DNA of 64,000 nt from Oscheius onirici. Lineage: Eukaryota; Nematoda; Chromadorea; Rhabditida; Rhabditidae. The DNA lies in assembly GCA_932521025.1 (NCBI GenBank), contig OW051472.1:5704001-5768000 (forward strand), given 5' to 3'. Made by a program: the position numbers and the translations under genes. How positions within the stretch are numbered: position 1 is the first letter of the stretch; the number at the start of each line of letters is the position of its first letter. This document shows, one piece after another, positions 9,128 to 19,968 of the stretch. Under the pieces are notes generated by a model. The model was not told the origin of the DNA. It ran no database searches and was given only the letters and a program-made list of their open reading frames with translations.

Positions 9128-11481
9128 ATGACCATAGCCGAATGCAAGACAGACGAGGATAGTAGCAGACGCCGGTGTTACATTGTGTAGAGTAGTTTGA
9201 AGATCCACTAAAATAATTAGTACCTGGAAATATTTTGGCAAGCATACGTGCAAGGACATCCACTAGCAGTAGACAAGCATGTTCTTGTGTAGGTTACATT
9301 TCCACAGGCTCCGCAATAGTCTGTACACTGGCGATCAGCAGTCCATTCGGACCAGCTTCCGCCAGGTTGGCAGCAAGTTGGAGGGGGCAGCGTACAGTTT
9401 TCATCGTAAGGAGCATACGGTGTTGTGTAGTTGGGTTGCGGTCCACAGATGAAGCTGGAGTTGCTGACCATAGAGGAGTAGGGAGTGCAGCAAGACAGTC
9501 TCGGATAGTAGCAGACGCCAATGTTGCAGTTGATGATTCTTGTGCTTGCTCCACTGAAAAATACGTAAAATTAGTAAACTACACAGAAACTTACATGCAG
9601 CTGCAGTTCTGAGCGGTGGTCAAACATTGACGCGTCTGTGTTGTGTTTCCACAAGAACCACAGGTGTCAGAACAAGCTGTAAGAATTTGTTAACATTTAG
9701 TTTACAATTGCTTACTAACCAGTTCCACCGGACCATTCAGACCAGTATCCGCCGCTTGCAGGGCAGCATGTCCAGCAGAGATTTGAAGGTGGTGGTGATG
9801 TGTCATCTGAGTTGGAACAGACAAAGGTGTTGGCAGCTTGGTCAATAATTTTCTGTCTCGTTCCACAGCATGAATTTCTTGGGTACAAGCAGACAGTGTT
9901 TCCACATTCTGCTTGTTTCGCGGTTGGTCCAGAACAAGGGCATCCATAGTCCATACTGGTACAGAAGCGAGTCTTTGTTGTGGTTCCACAGTTTCCGCAA
10001 GTGTCAGAACAGGTTCCTGAGAAAGGTTTTCATATTCGAGTTAGACTAATTGTCAAACCTCCGGCGGACCATTCAGACCAAACTCCACCGATGGCACAGC
10101 AAGACGCGTTGCCTCCGCAAGTCATGGGAGAAGGTGAGGGAGTTGGAGAAGCCTGAAAATGCTCAATTTATCTAAGTAAATGTTAGTACCGCTGGACCAC
10201 ACGTAGTCAAATTGTTTCCGTTGGGATCTTGCAGAGTATATGGAGAACAACAAGTGGCATTTGTCACAACAGTCCCATTGGTGGTGCAAGGAGCCGCGTT
10301 ACAGTTTCGATAGACAGTAGAATCACCGCTGAAAATACGCTGTGAACCATTATTAGGAAGACTCTTACAAGCAGGGACATGTGGTAGAGCTACAGTTTCT
10401 TGTGAGCTTTTGCATGTTGCAGGATCCGCATGGAGCTGCGGGGCAGGCCGTTTCGACCTAAACCAACTTGGTTGGTAATAGGCAAACATTTGTACCGTCC
10501 ATTCCGACCAGGTTCCAACGGTACGGCAGGTCATTGACTCCGTCGAGTTTCCTTCGCAGGCACATCCCCACTGAATTCAGGGATAAATTCGGCAAAAAGA
10601 AAATCTGCTCACCTTGGTTGAATAACAAGTTCTGTTCCTAGTAGAAGTACCGCACTGGAATTAGCTAAATTATCATGTTAACAGTAAAACTTACTGTTCC
10701 ACAGGTTCCACCAGTGCAGTCGCTCCAAGTACCCCAAGGAGCCCAGAAACCACTTTGTTGACAGCAATACTTTGAAAGTACAGGTCCTGCTGGTTCAACA
10801 GGCTAAACTTTTCTTTGATGAGAAAAAAAGACAACTAACTTGAGGGCCGCATTGGAATGTTGAGTTCACTACCATAGATTTGTAGGGAGCACAGCATGAC
10901 AGTCTAAAAAAAATGTTTCCCTAACCAATAAATATTAACAGTTAGCTACTTCCACGAAGTTATTAAATTTGACAATGACATGTTTTACAAAAGATTATTG
11001 ACCAAACTAACCTGGGATAATAGCAAACATTTGTTGCACAGTTACGAATAACAGAACTTGTCCCACTAAAAAGTAAGAAGTGCTATTTTTGACTGTAACC
11101 TCACTTGCAAGGGCAGGTTGTTGAATCTGTGAGACATTCACGCGTGTAGGTAAGTTGAGCACATGATCCACACGTATCCCCGCAGGTGCCAGCAGCTGTC
11201 CATTCTGACCAGATACCGCCAGCAGGACAACAGGAAGTGGGCACTGAAAATACAAAAAGGTAATACCGCCTATAAGCAAACATGTGGTGGTTGTTGTAGT
11301 TGTTGAAGTCGACGTTGTTGTTGGAGTTGTGCTAGTCGTGGATGTCGACGTTGTTGTTGGAGTTGTGCTAGTCGTGGACGTCGAAGTCGTGCTCGTCGAG
11401 GTCGAAGTCGTGGTTGGAGTTGTGATAGTTGTTGAAGTCGACGTTGTTGTTGGAGTTATGCTAGTCGTGGAAGTCGAAGTC
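9128..11481 (-). pseudogene. truncated inverted copy of the mucin/TSP1-like giant gene
   Basis: This interval is the reverse complement of 51361-53724. The offset is constant (coordinates sum to 62842) down to 9144, covering 200 bp of the Thr-repeat tail and exons 8 to 20 with their introns; no mismatch was seen in the stretches compared, including rare repeat variants such as AGCATAACTCC and ACTATCACAAC. It lacks the signal peptide, the C6 domain and nearly all of the array, and it lacks exons 21-27. Inside exon 20 a 10-bp deletion (counterpart of 53699-53708) shifts the frame, and homology stops 16 bp later. It is therefore a broken copy, unless it is an assembly duplicate. Confidence 0.8.
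9128..11481. repeat. long inverted repeat, left arm
   Basis: Partner arm 51361-53724, inverted, about 39.9 kb apart. Near-perfect identity extends through introns, which implies very recent duplication, gene conversion or an assembly artefact. Confidence 0.85.
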
Positions 11482-11815
11482 ATGCCCCTACCGTCCATTC
11501 CGACCAGGTTCCAACGCTACGACAGGGCATTGTGTTAGGTTTTTTACTCCACTCAAATATCCTGCCGATTCATACCGTATCCTCAGTCATTTTATGCGCC
11601 AATTTTTTTCATTCAATTTCTGGCTGATTATTCCCCAGTTGTGATTTCTCTCCGTTACAAAGCGGTTGTTTCTACTTTTGATAATAAACCTTTGTCGTAT
11701 TCTAACGCTTCAATATTCCACAAGCACCGAGCGCATTGACTCCATCGAGTTTCCTTCGCAGGCAGGTCTCCACTGAATTCGGAAATAAATTTGGCAAAAA
11801 GAAAATTGGTCTGTA
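11482..11815 (-). pseudogene. diverged fragment of TSP1-like exon 13 with an insertion
   Basis: On the minus strand, 11815-11733 resembles the intron end and first half of exon 13 of the giant gene (52235-52310), and 11532-11482 resembles its second half and donor (52306-52355), with clear base differences (for example GGATGTGCC against AGACCTGCC). The two parts are split by a 200-bp insertion. This is a third, older copy fused to the boundary of the near-perfect inverted duplicate. Confidence 0.65.
11527..11738. mobile_element. 200-bp insertion flanked by 6-bp direct repeats
   Basis: GCATTG occurs at 11527-11532 and again at 11733-11738, bracketing 200 bp absent from the related exon at 52306. 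The pattern is that of a target-site duplication. No terminal inverted repeats or coding region were seen. Confidence 0.45.
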
Positions 11816-14800
11816 TCAGCCTTACATAGCTGGCATGTTGAGGAGCTAGCTGCCGACGGCTATGACTTCAAGCAGGGTAAATTAAACTCCTGCCCCAGTT
11901 GGTTCAGACGGTAAGACCAGGAGAAGCGTGAGAGCCAGATTGACCGTCCTTCCATCAAGCTTTCTGTCGTCGCACATAGGTTAGCTAAACAGTTTCTCGA
12001 GGCAAAGCCGTCTTCTCGTTCTCGAACGTATCCAATCGCCGCTCAAACTCCGTCACTGTTCCAGGAAATCACCCTCTCCGTCCGGAAATTGCCATCATAT
12101 CCATTATGTTTAGACCTCCGGCCCGATAACTGGGAAATGCTCACAAATCACAGAATGTCCGTATATTTTACTTCTTCATTTAGTAATGTAAAAATTATTT
12201 GTCGTTGTAGGCATCAAAAAGATTCGACAGTTCCCTCTAAATGTAATTCTTGAGAGAGGAGAAGCGTTTCGCATAATTGACATCTTTCCGCTAAAGTTTC
12301 TTATTACTTTGCCCTGTTTCACTACTCACTATGTGTTCGTTCATCTCCCTTTGTCTACCCGTCTGTCTGCAGAATCTTCCTTCCTAGAATATTAGCATCA
12401 GCCATCCAATCTTCCATATGAGACCTCTTGATCTTCTTTTTGCAAAACTAGCAATCTATCAGCTGGTGTCAGAAATTTCTAATTTGCCCGTCTGACATAT
12501 TTCCAGTTGTTCATTCACAGCCTGGCGCAATTTAACGGGAGGACGTTAAAACAAATGAACGGGGAAACTTTTTGCACCTCTTCTGAGGTCATTTAGGCTA
12601 CGTGTTCGTGTTGTGTCCATCAAATTGACTAGAGATCGAAAATGTCTTTTTCATTTTTCTTGCAATAGGGAGTTCTACTGGCACTTCTTGACGTGCAACT
12701 TCTCCATGTTTTCTCATTGCTTAAAAGACTTTGTATGCGAGTTGCACTTTAACCTGCCGAAGCTGCGGCTTTAAGATTCATAATCTGTGTGTTTTAAATG
12801 TCTTACATTAGCCAATACAACACGAAAACTCCCAAATAAGTAGGTGATATTACTTGACAGACAGCGGAAATGGTGTTCTGCGACGCATGAACCTGCGACT
12901 TCCTTTTCAAACTTCTAATCCCCTAGATTTAGCCCAACCCGTCCTTCTGCCTAAAACTTTTTCCTCTCTTTCGTTCTGTCATGTTTGGTCACTCGCACAG
13001 AATTCTCGCTTTTTTTCACGATCTCCTCTCGGATTGTGCCACTTATCATGGACGTCCCCCGCTCAGCCCTTCAACCAATTCCCAAAACCTCTTCGCAGTT
13101 TGCAACTTACTGTCTGATTGGTTTCGTTGCTTAGCGTTTCCTTCCTCCAGTGCAGCACCAAAACAACCCCGGGGCGATAATTTCCAGGCTGTTTTTCACA
13201 ATATTGTGATGAGATCTTGCACGCGGGGACCCTCGTCCTCTTCCTTAGTCCAATTCCCACGAATTTAGTATTCTAAAAGAGAAAGTCCATCGGGCTCTGA
13301 ACCGATTTATGATTTTTGCTTGATTTTATTGTTACACCTATTGGGCTCATTTTCATGTTTTTAATTGCGGGCGAGTCTCGAAATTTGATTAAAAACAGAA
13401 TTGATACTATGCCCGACTATTCAACTGTTCGGTTCTCCCAGAAAAGATCCCTTCTGCTTTATCGTGTGATTTGTACGGATCAGCAGAAATTGCGAATTGT
13501 TATTTCCTCAGAGAGGGCTTGATCCCCTGAAAGTCGCGACTTATGGCTTCTTATCCCCTCCTTCCTTCACTGTTGACATTTTTCACTGACAAGATAAGCG
13601 TCAGAGGATTTGGTCTTTCACCTCCGACTCTTCCTCCTGCTGTTGGAAGGACAACTCCATTAGATATTCGTCTCTCCATCTCTACAGCACGTGGCTCTGA
13701 TTCCCGATCCTATTTGTCCCCTGGACCCATTCTCCTGATGCATTCAGTCTGCCACCACGAGCGAGAGGGAGAGTATTATTCTCCCCTTCGGAACTTTTCT
13801 CTCACGGTCGTGGGACTGGCCTTTCGGACGGAAGCCTTCTGGGCTTTTCTCAACTTTTAGACCTTTTTCATCGGAATAACAATATTTTCTCTCTTGCAGA
13901 AAAACACCCAGTCGTGTGTATGTCAAGCGAGAAACCTTTCCTCTTCCTAGACCAGACATATTGGACATCATATTGCGTGAGAAGGACATCATCATTCCTA
14001 TTTTTCTGACTTTTTGTTCAGTTTCAAACATCTCAGCTCTTCTTTTTCGTTATCGCCTGTATTCGTTGGAATTCTAGACCAGGAAAGGGGACCTTGTTTA
14101 TGACGGTTAGTTCACAGAAATATTGCCAATGTATGCCCATATTTTTTTAACAATAAGCCAATTCAACGTAGACTGCCTGTTCTCTTATTTTCTGTTGTCA
14201 AAGTTCCATCTTTTCTATAAGCACATGTCCTCTCCCAAAGTTTTTGTGCTTGTACTTACCTCGATTAAACCTAGAGTGATACTTTGTAATGCAACATTTG
14301 ATTCAAAGACATGCTTTCACTCTGACTGATTGGTAAGTAATCAAAAGGAGCACTATAATTGCGTCCAGTGACGCCCAGATACTGTCCCAGTAAGCAGACA
14401 GCCTCGTATTTTGTATTCTGTTCCCTGGCTACCACCTATTTCTGTCTCAGTTTATAGTTATCTAGGCGGTACGATAAACAACGGTCTGGTTATTTTTACG
14501 CCTACCCCTCTAAATGAACTGTACTCACAATGAGCTCCTTTGACAAGTATGCATCCAATTCCAATATTCAAATTTGCGGGGGAGGTTTTATGTTGCAGCG
14601 CCATTATCTATTTCAAACCATGAGAAAACATTTGATTAACCACACACCTCGTTATCTGTTCGCTCTTTGTTCTTGATTCATTTAGAAAATATCAGAGAAA
14701 GGACATATCGACCTTCAAAATTTGCAGATTTGTTTAGACTTGTCTCGTCTTCCGTGCGTCAAACTTGTAAATCCAATTATTTGCAATTGAACTGAGACTG

Positions 14801-15100
14801 GGCTCTCTTTTTTGTTTTGTCTTTCACGTGTGCAAATCGCGTCCTCACACATAGGGAACACCAGCTTGAATATTTCTACAGCCGTGCATCTTTTCAGAAC
14901 TTTCCTAATCCGACACTTGGCCGTTTTGCAGTTCTTCTCTTAATATTTGTACACTTCGAAATTGTCTTTATTTGAAAACGCCCCAAATTGTTACTGCGGT
15001 CATGCCACGATACTACTGTAAGACATGTAAAGTCTCTTGCAAATTGTCGCTCTACTTCTAATCCACAACACTTTCAAGCAGAAACCCTTCAGTTTCTAGA
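11816..15100. other. 3.3-kb stretch without supportable genes
   Basis: AT-rich, pyrimidine-rich plus strand with scattered open frames of 65-105 codons that lack signal peptides, splice partners or family motifs. It may hold regulatory DNA. Nothing more can be supported. Confidence 0.5.
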
Positions 15101-15413
15101 CATGCTCGTCGAATGCAACAACTCTTGCCAGTGTGTAGCCATCAAATGTGCTCAAATCTACAATAATTCCGTCGAGGAAATGGAATCCTGCTATATGGAC
15201 AGCTGTTTCATGTCTAAATATGCTCTTCCTCTGCCCTCGTTGATAAAGGTATGCTTTTTTGCTATTTTCTCCGAGATGAGTGATCTCTTGCTGCAGCCCG
15301 AAAATCTGTTTGGCAATCATAGTCTGCATGTGAAGCACGTGGCGAACATTGAGTCATCAAACTTTGTTTTAAAGAACTTCCTCGCGGGCAGAGAGAAGCA
15401 CGGACGCGAAAAA
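15101..15413 (+). CDS. possible small Cys-rich protein
   Basis: From ATG at 15101 a frame runs to TAA with six to seven cysteines in C-x3-C-x-C-x4-C-x13-C-x4-C spacing near its start. A likely 48-nt intron (15249-15296, GTATGC to CTGCAG) is in frame and stop-free. There is no obvious signal peptide, so the real first exon may lie upstream; an acceptor-like CAAGCAG precedes the ATG. Unrecognised, low confidence. Confidence 0.3.
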
Positions 15414-15701
15414 TAAGGACCTTTTTGTTATGTGAAAGCTAAAAGTTGCTCCTCTTGCTAAATATTTTAAGATAAAATTGTGGAGCACGGAAATAAGCTT
15501 CTTCCTGTTTAAAACTGTCTTGTAGAAAGACGAAAGTCTTCCCAATAAGAGTAGCTGCTCGTTATCTTTATATGTGTGAGAGAGACCAAGATATGACAAC
15601 TAGGCGGGTTCATATACAGACAACATGACTCGTGATCGGGGACTAGTCAGTACAGGCGGAGGAAAACGGAGCTGACTAATTGCGCTGCTACTGCCAGCGA
15701 C

Positions 15702-17075
15702 ATGTCTAACGTAAGCTCGTAACCTTCGTAATTAGTATATCCAAAAGCAAAATAGATAAAACGTATCGTTCCAGGTAACGAGTCTCTATCTGTTACTGTT
15801 CACAGTAGGAGTTGGCGGGAATCTTCTCACATGTATCGTCATTCGAAAACATCCTCTTCTCAAAACGAACAGCAGGTATTTAGTTTGTTTTACCTACTCA
15901 CCCATTTCAGTTACTATCTACTTAATCTAGCTCTAGCCGACCTGGTTACATTGTGTGTAGGACTGCCCTTCGAGATAATCATGAACTGGAGACAATACCC
16001 ATGGTCGTTTCCAGACTGGGTCTGTAACTTGAAGGGTCTGATTGCGGAAACTACTACGTAAGTGTAGCTCTCTGATAGAGAAATAGATCAATTTTAGGTC
16101 AGTTTCAATCCTGACGATTCTCTTGTTCTCAATTGAACGCTACATTGCCGTTTGTCATCCATTCTTCTTTGTGAAAATCAAAAAACTTCTGCCGAAATAT
16201 GTAAGTGCTCTCATCATAACGTCATCATAACTGAAATATAGGTGGTTTTATTCCTTCTGCTCATCTGGATCATTTCCATCTTCTGTTCCGTTCCTTTTGG
16301 CTATTACCACAAGGCTGACTATCTGATCAAGTCGTGGCCCTATACCAACAACCAAGTACCCGTTTTGTCATCAAAAATGTGCATGATGCAGGGTATTTTT
16401 GATGAGAAGTTCCTGCCAACCTTTAAGGTAAAATATACAACTGACATAACGCAGAAACAATGCTCAGATCTTGTTCCACTTCTCTGCTCTGGCCTTCTTC
16501 GTATTCCCTTTGTTTATCATCTTCATTCTCTATGCATTGATCGCCAAGCATGTAAGTAAACATTGTGACCAATGTATTCTTAGCCAAAAAAAAAGTATTC
16601 TCACCTAAAGACACAGATAATTAAAAATGAACTGTGGCTTACCCAATCCATTTTAGGTAATCTACTCCAAGATGGAAATCGAGTCATTCGGAAAAGATTA
16701 CGGTCGTCCCGACGAAGATGGCCCAAAACGCGTGACAACAATCCTCTGTGCCATCGTCTTCACATTCTTCATCTGCTACCTGCCCTTCCAATTTCAAAGA
16801 CTTGCATTTTTCTATCTGGACCAAGATACTGTTCAAGTTCTCAATCAGTATATCTATTTCATCTCAGGTCAGTCGCCGCTACCTTCCTGTTGAACACCTT
16901 TTCAGGAATACTCTTCTACCTGGCCCCTATCATCAATCCCATCGTCTACAACGTCGTCTCGGCACGTTTTCGACGAGCATTTAAAGAAGTTCTGAACGAG
17001 TTGTGCGGACGACATTGTACCGGGAACAGAGTCATATCGGCTAGAACTGCTTACAACTACAATTACTCTCAGTAA
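15702..17075 (+). CDS. rhodopsin-class peptide GPCR, neuromedin-U-receptor-like
   Basis: Exons 15702-15710, 15775-15875, 15911-16057, 16098-16200, 16242-16427, 16468-16551, 16657-16867 and 16906-17075 join in phase to 336 residues and seven membrane segments. Class A landmarks: GNLLTC in TM1, LNLALADL in TM2, IERYIAVCHPF at the end of TM3, a conserved TM3 Cys (DWVCNLKG), CYLPFQ in TM6 and NPIVYNVVSARFRRAF in TM7/helix 8. The ERYxAVCHP and TM7 sequences are closest in style to neuromedin-U/PRXamide receptors (nmur family). The N-terminus is short, with one N-glycosylation site (NVT) spanning intron 1; a further upstream exon is possible. Intron 2 is only 35 nt. Ligand unknown. Confidence 0.85.
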
Positions 17076-18042
17076 GCTCAAAGCCTTTGTCCTCCGAACT
17101 TTCGGTAATCAAATTGGTGGAATTAGTTGAAGGAGTTGTTTGCAACAAAGCTTATTGACTAACAAGAGGTGTCATTTAGACACAACAAGTAATATCCTTT
17201 CCAGTGTAAGCGATCGCTGTCTGGGTGGCCGAACGAACAGCGTCGAAGTCTGAAGGGTCAAGTCACAATCAGACTGGCGGGTACCTCTTCTTCTGTGATC
17301 TCTTTCTATGTTCTAGACGTGTACCGGAATCCAAGAAATAAAGATCTTCTTTTACCCGTTTCTTCAGACATAATATTCTTTAGGGCGATGGGACACGGAC
17401 AAGAATATACGAGGCGGAAAACAACTGGGTGGCGGAAAACAAGGGGAACCGAGGGAACAAAGGAAGAGGGCAGGATTCGCAGCAGGAATCTGTCGCAGCC
17501 AGGAACTCTTATATTAGAACACAGGTCACTGGAAGCATACAGGGCTTTTACGCTTGTAGAATATGAAAAAAAAGATATCACCAACATTTTTAACACCTAT
17601 GAATCCGTCTTCTTTTGTCTCGGCAGCCTGTGATGGACTTTGGCGTTATCATCTTTCAGATTCTTGTCGATAGCTTGTTGTTCTACACGTTGAATGCAAT
17701 AAACGTGGCTAGCACAGCGGAAATGGAAGGAGAATGAAGAAAACGCCAATTTTAGACCATTTTTAGACCAGAATGAACGTAGGCACCAGCTAAAATACAA
17801 CCAAGATTTTTGCAAAGTGACCATTTTCAAATCAAACATTTTCGCCGCGAGACGGTACTTTAAAGGACTGCGTTATGTGTCTTGTGGGTCCCGCCGCGAT
17901 ACGGCGGGCTACAGTAATCTGCACCTAAGATCTGGGAAATCCTAAGATCCATTCCGGCTTTTGACCTTTTGAAATATTTTACCGAGTACTGTTGTTATTT
18001 TCCTGTCTACTTCCTACTTTTATTTATTGTTTTCAGAGCACA
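17076..18042. other. intergenic with a Caenorhabditis-style GC hairpin
   Basis: No gene supported. The right part (about 17840-17925) has TACTTTAAAGG, then CCCGCCG-CGATA-CGGCGGG and CTACAGTAATC, words familiar from dispersed repeats in Caenorhabditis genomes. Confidence 0.5.
17890..17908. repeat. perfect 7-bp GC hairpin with CGATA loop
   Basis: CCCGCCGCGATACGGCGGG, followed by CTACAGTAATC. Part of a dispersed repeat rather than a transcription terminator. Confidence 0.6.
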
Positions 18043-18219
18043 ATGGTATTCCAGCGCTTGGTCCAAATCGGACGTGTTGGAGTTGTTAACTTTTCTTCAG
18101 ACTTCTTTCTTCAGATTATCCGAGAGTCCCTCACCGATTGGAACAACGACGCCAACTTCAAAAGAGCTGACCCACATCGCTGGGGAAACTTCAGGAAAAG
18201 CTGTCCATTCACATTCTGA
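18043..18219 (+). CDS. short ORF with a ribosomal-protein-L14-like N-terminus
   Basis: A 58-codon frame follows an acceptor (TTGTTTTCAG at 18036). The first 20 residues (MVFQRLVQIGRVGVVNFSSD) match the start of eukaryotic RPL14, whose pattern is MVFxRxVxIGRVxxV. The remainder (to RKSCPFTF) does not resemble L14, which is normally over 120 residues. It is either a truncated, degenerated L14 copy or an unrelated small protein with chance N-terminal similarity. Confidence 0.35.
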   Translation: MVFQRLVQIGRVGVVNFSSDFFLQIIRESLTDWNNDANFKRADPHRWGNFRKSCPFTF

Positions 18220-18776
18220 AAAGCCTAATTAGCCTACCTATTTTCATTTCAAGAAGCTGGTTGTGAGATTGCTAGAAGATTTCTACCCTTTGATTCCTTT
18301 ACCCTAGAATGAGCATTTGAAGACTGCTTTTTTTTCCACAATAGGTGCGAAAACTTCCGTTACGAGATGTAACCGTGCAATCTTTTTATGGTCCTCCGCA
18401 CTGATTAGAACTGAAAAACGGTGATTTTTTCTAGAATTTGAACGGTATAAAAAAGTTGGGCCTGCTATACCAGTCTATAAGTGCTGTTTCGAGCGTTGGC
18501 TAAATCTACGAAGCAAAATATAATAAATACTGAATAAGAAGAATGTCTACGAAGCAAAAACTACTTATCTTGGAGAATTGAAGAAGCCGACTGTTCTGAC
18601 AATGAGAGCGAAATCTTGGAACACTGAACTCTCCTGAAATCGAAAAAGTTTATAAAAGCATCAATCATAAAACTAAAAAAAATCACATTTGTTTTGCTTT
18701 TGTTTTTGAACTTAACATATGTTTTTGAGAAAGTTTCTGAATTTAAAAAAGTCAAGGAAAATAAGTAGGTTTGTCC
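18220..18776. other. intergenic, nothing recognised
   Basis: AT-rich, no coding or repeat signal. It could contain 5' exons of the membrane protein starting at 18777, whose start is uncertain. Confidence 0.4.
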
Positions 18777-19968
18777 ATGCTTGCTAGTCGACTGCTGCTG
18801 GTAGTTTCCACTTTCGTTTCTCATAACTTCCTCCCTTTTCAGCTCCTCCCGGTAGCCTTCCCTTTTCGTCTGATCAATCCCCAATGGGAAGAGCTCATTC
18901 GTCACGTGCTGATCGACACCAATGCCACATTCCAAACAACTTCGGATCTCGGTCAGGTACTGGCAGACGCGGATCTTCTGGACATGTGTCGGGGCGGTCT
19001 CCTCACTGACCCCTTCCCTCAATTCATCTGCCCTCTGCTGGAGCTGAATTCGATGAGTCAGATTGTACCAAAAGGACCACTGGATTCTACCGTAGTCCGT
19101 CCCTACAACGAAGTCATCGACAGTCACAATCATCCCTGCAACCATACGGAAGGCTTGTCCTGTGTCGCCCTCTTCCTCCCACTGAATCGGATTCTGTTTG
19201 GCTGTGCCAGAATCGCTGGAGAGGAATTGGAAGCACCTGCCGACTTCCAGCAGACTTTTGTCGTGTCAAATCGCGTTGTTGACGAGCTCGAATGTGAGAA
19301 GGACAGCTACGGAGATCCTGTCTGCTCGTTGGAGTCGGTCTTTGTCAAGGGTCTCATAGTTCAGGTATCTATTCTTTTTCTAAGATGGACCGGCAACAAA
19401 TGAAAGTTTCTGCGAAGCAAATTAACAAATCGTTACGCTTTTCCGATCGCCTTATAGATCCAACGAATTATCGCCCGCGATTTTTTCTTATTTTTAGGAA
19501 CAACACTCCTGCTGCTGCTTCAGTAGCCAATGCGCTGTGCTCTACTTTGACCAAGGTGACCATGTTCTGCCGTTTGTTCGAATGGTCATCGACGTCGATC
19601 AGCTGTTCCAGGAAGGCAAAGAGCTGAGACGAAAGAAGCGCGACATCGAATGGCCGCCACTTTCCAACGGTGCGACTGCAATCGCTTTGGACGTATTTCT
19701 CTGTGGTGGTATTCTCTCCGTCCTTTTCGTCTTTCTCTTCCTCGCCATCTGCCGCTCCTACGATCTCAACGAACAAGACGAACAGGAGGCGATGTCATAT
19801 GGACTGGAACCGGAAATTGTCCAAGCAATGTTCCCACAGACCATCTTCCAGACGTCCTACAGTGTCAATACGCATTCGGCGATGCCTGCTCTCGGTCCTT
19901 CTCCGGGTCTGGCACATGAAGGTCCCGCTCAGCAGGTTATGGTAAGCAGCGATACAATGGTACAGTAG
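18777..19968 (+). CDS. type I membrane protein, unrecognised
   Basis: Exons 18777-18800, 18843-19364 and 19498-19968 join in phase to 338 residues. A hydrophobic start (MLASRLLL then LLPVAFPF across intron 1) could be a weak signal peptide. The extracellular part has paired cysteines, a glycosylation site (NHT) and an unusual CCC run. A basic RRKKRD stretch precedes one transmembrane segment (ALDVFLCGGILSVLFVFLFL), then an acidic/Ser/Pro cytoplasmic tail of about 75 residues. The first exon is only eight codons, so the annotated start may be internal to a longer gene whose 5' exons were not recognised. No family assigned. Confidence 0.6.

Noticed and set aside
11284..11538. Plus-strand Val-rich frame at the edge of the left inverted arm
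   Set aside because: It is the antisense of the duplicated 200-bp array tail, the same shadow effect as above.
12854..13860. Several plus-strand frames of 65-105 codons
   Set aside because: No start context, splice partners, signal peptides or family motifs; composition looks non-coding.
17890..17908. Intrinsic transcription terminator
   Set aside because: Not followed by a T run, and the genome is eukaryotic; better explained as part of a dispersed repeat.
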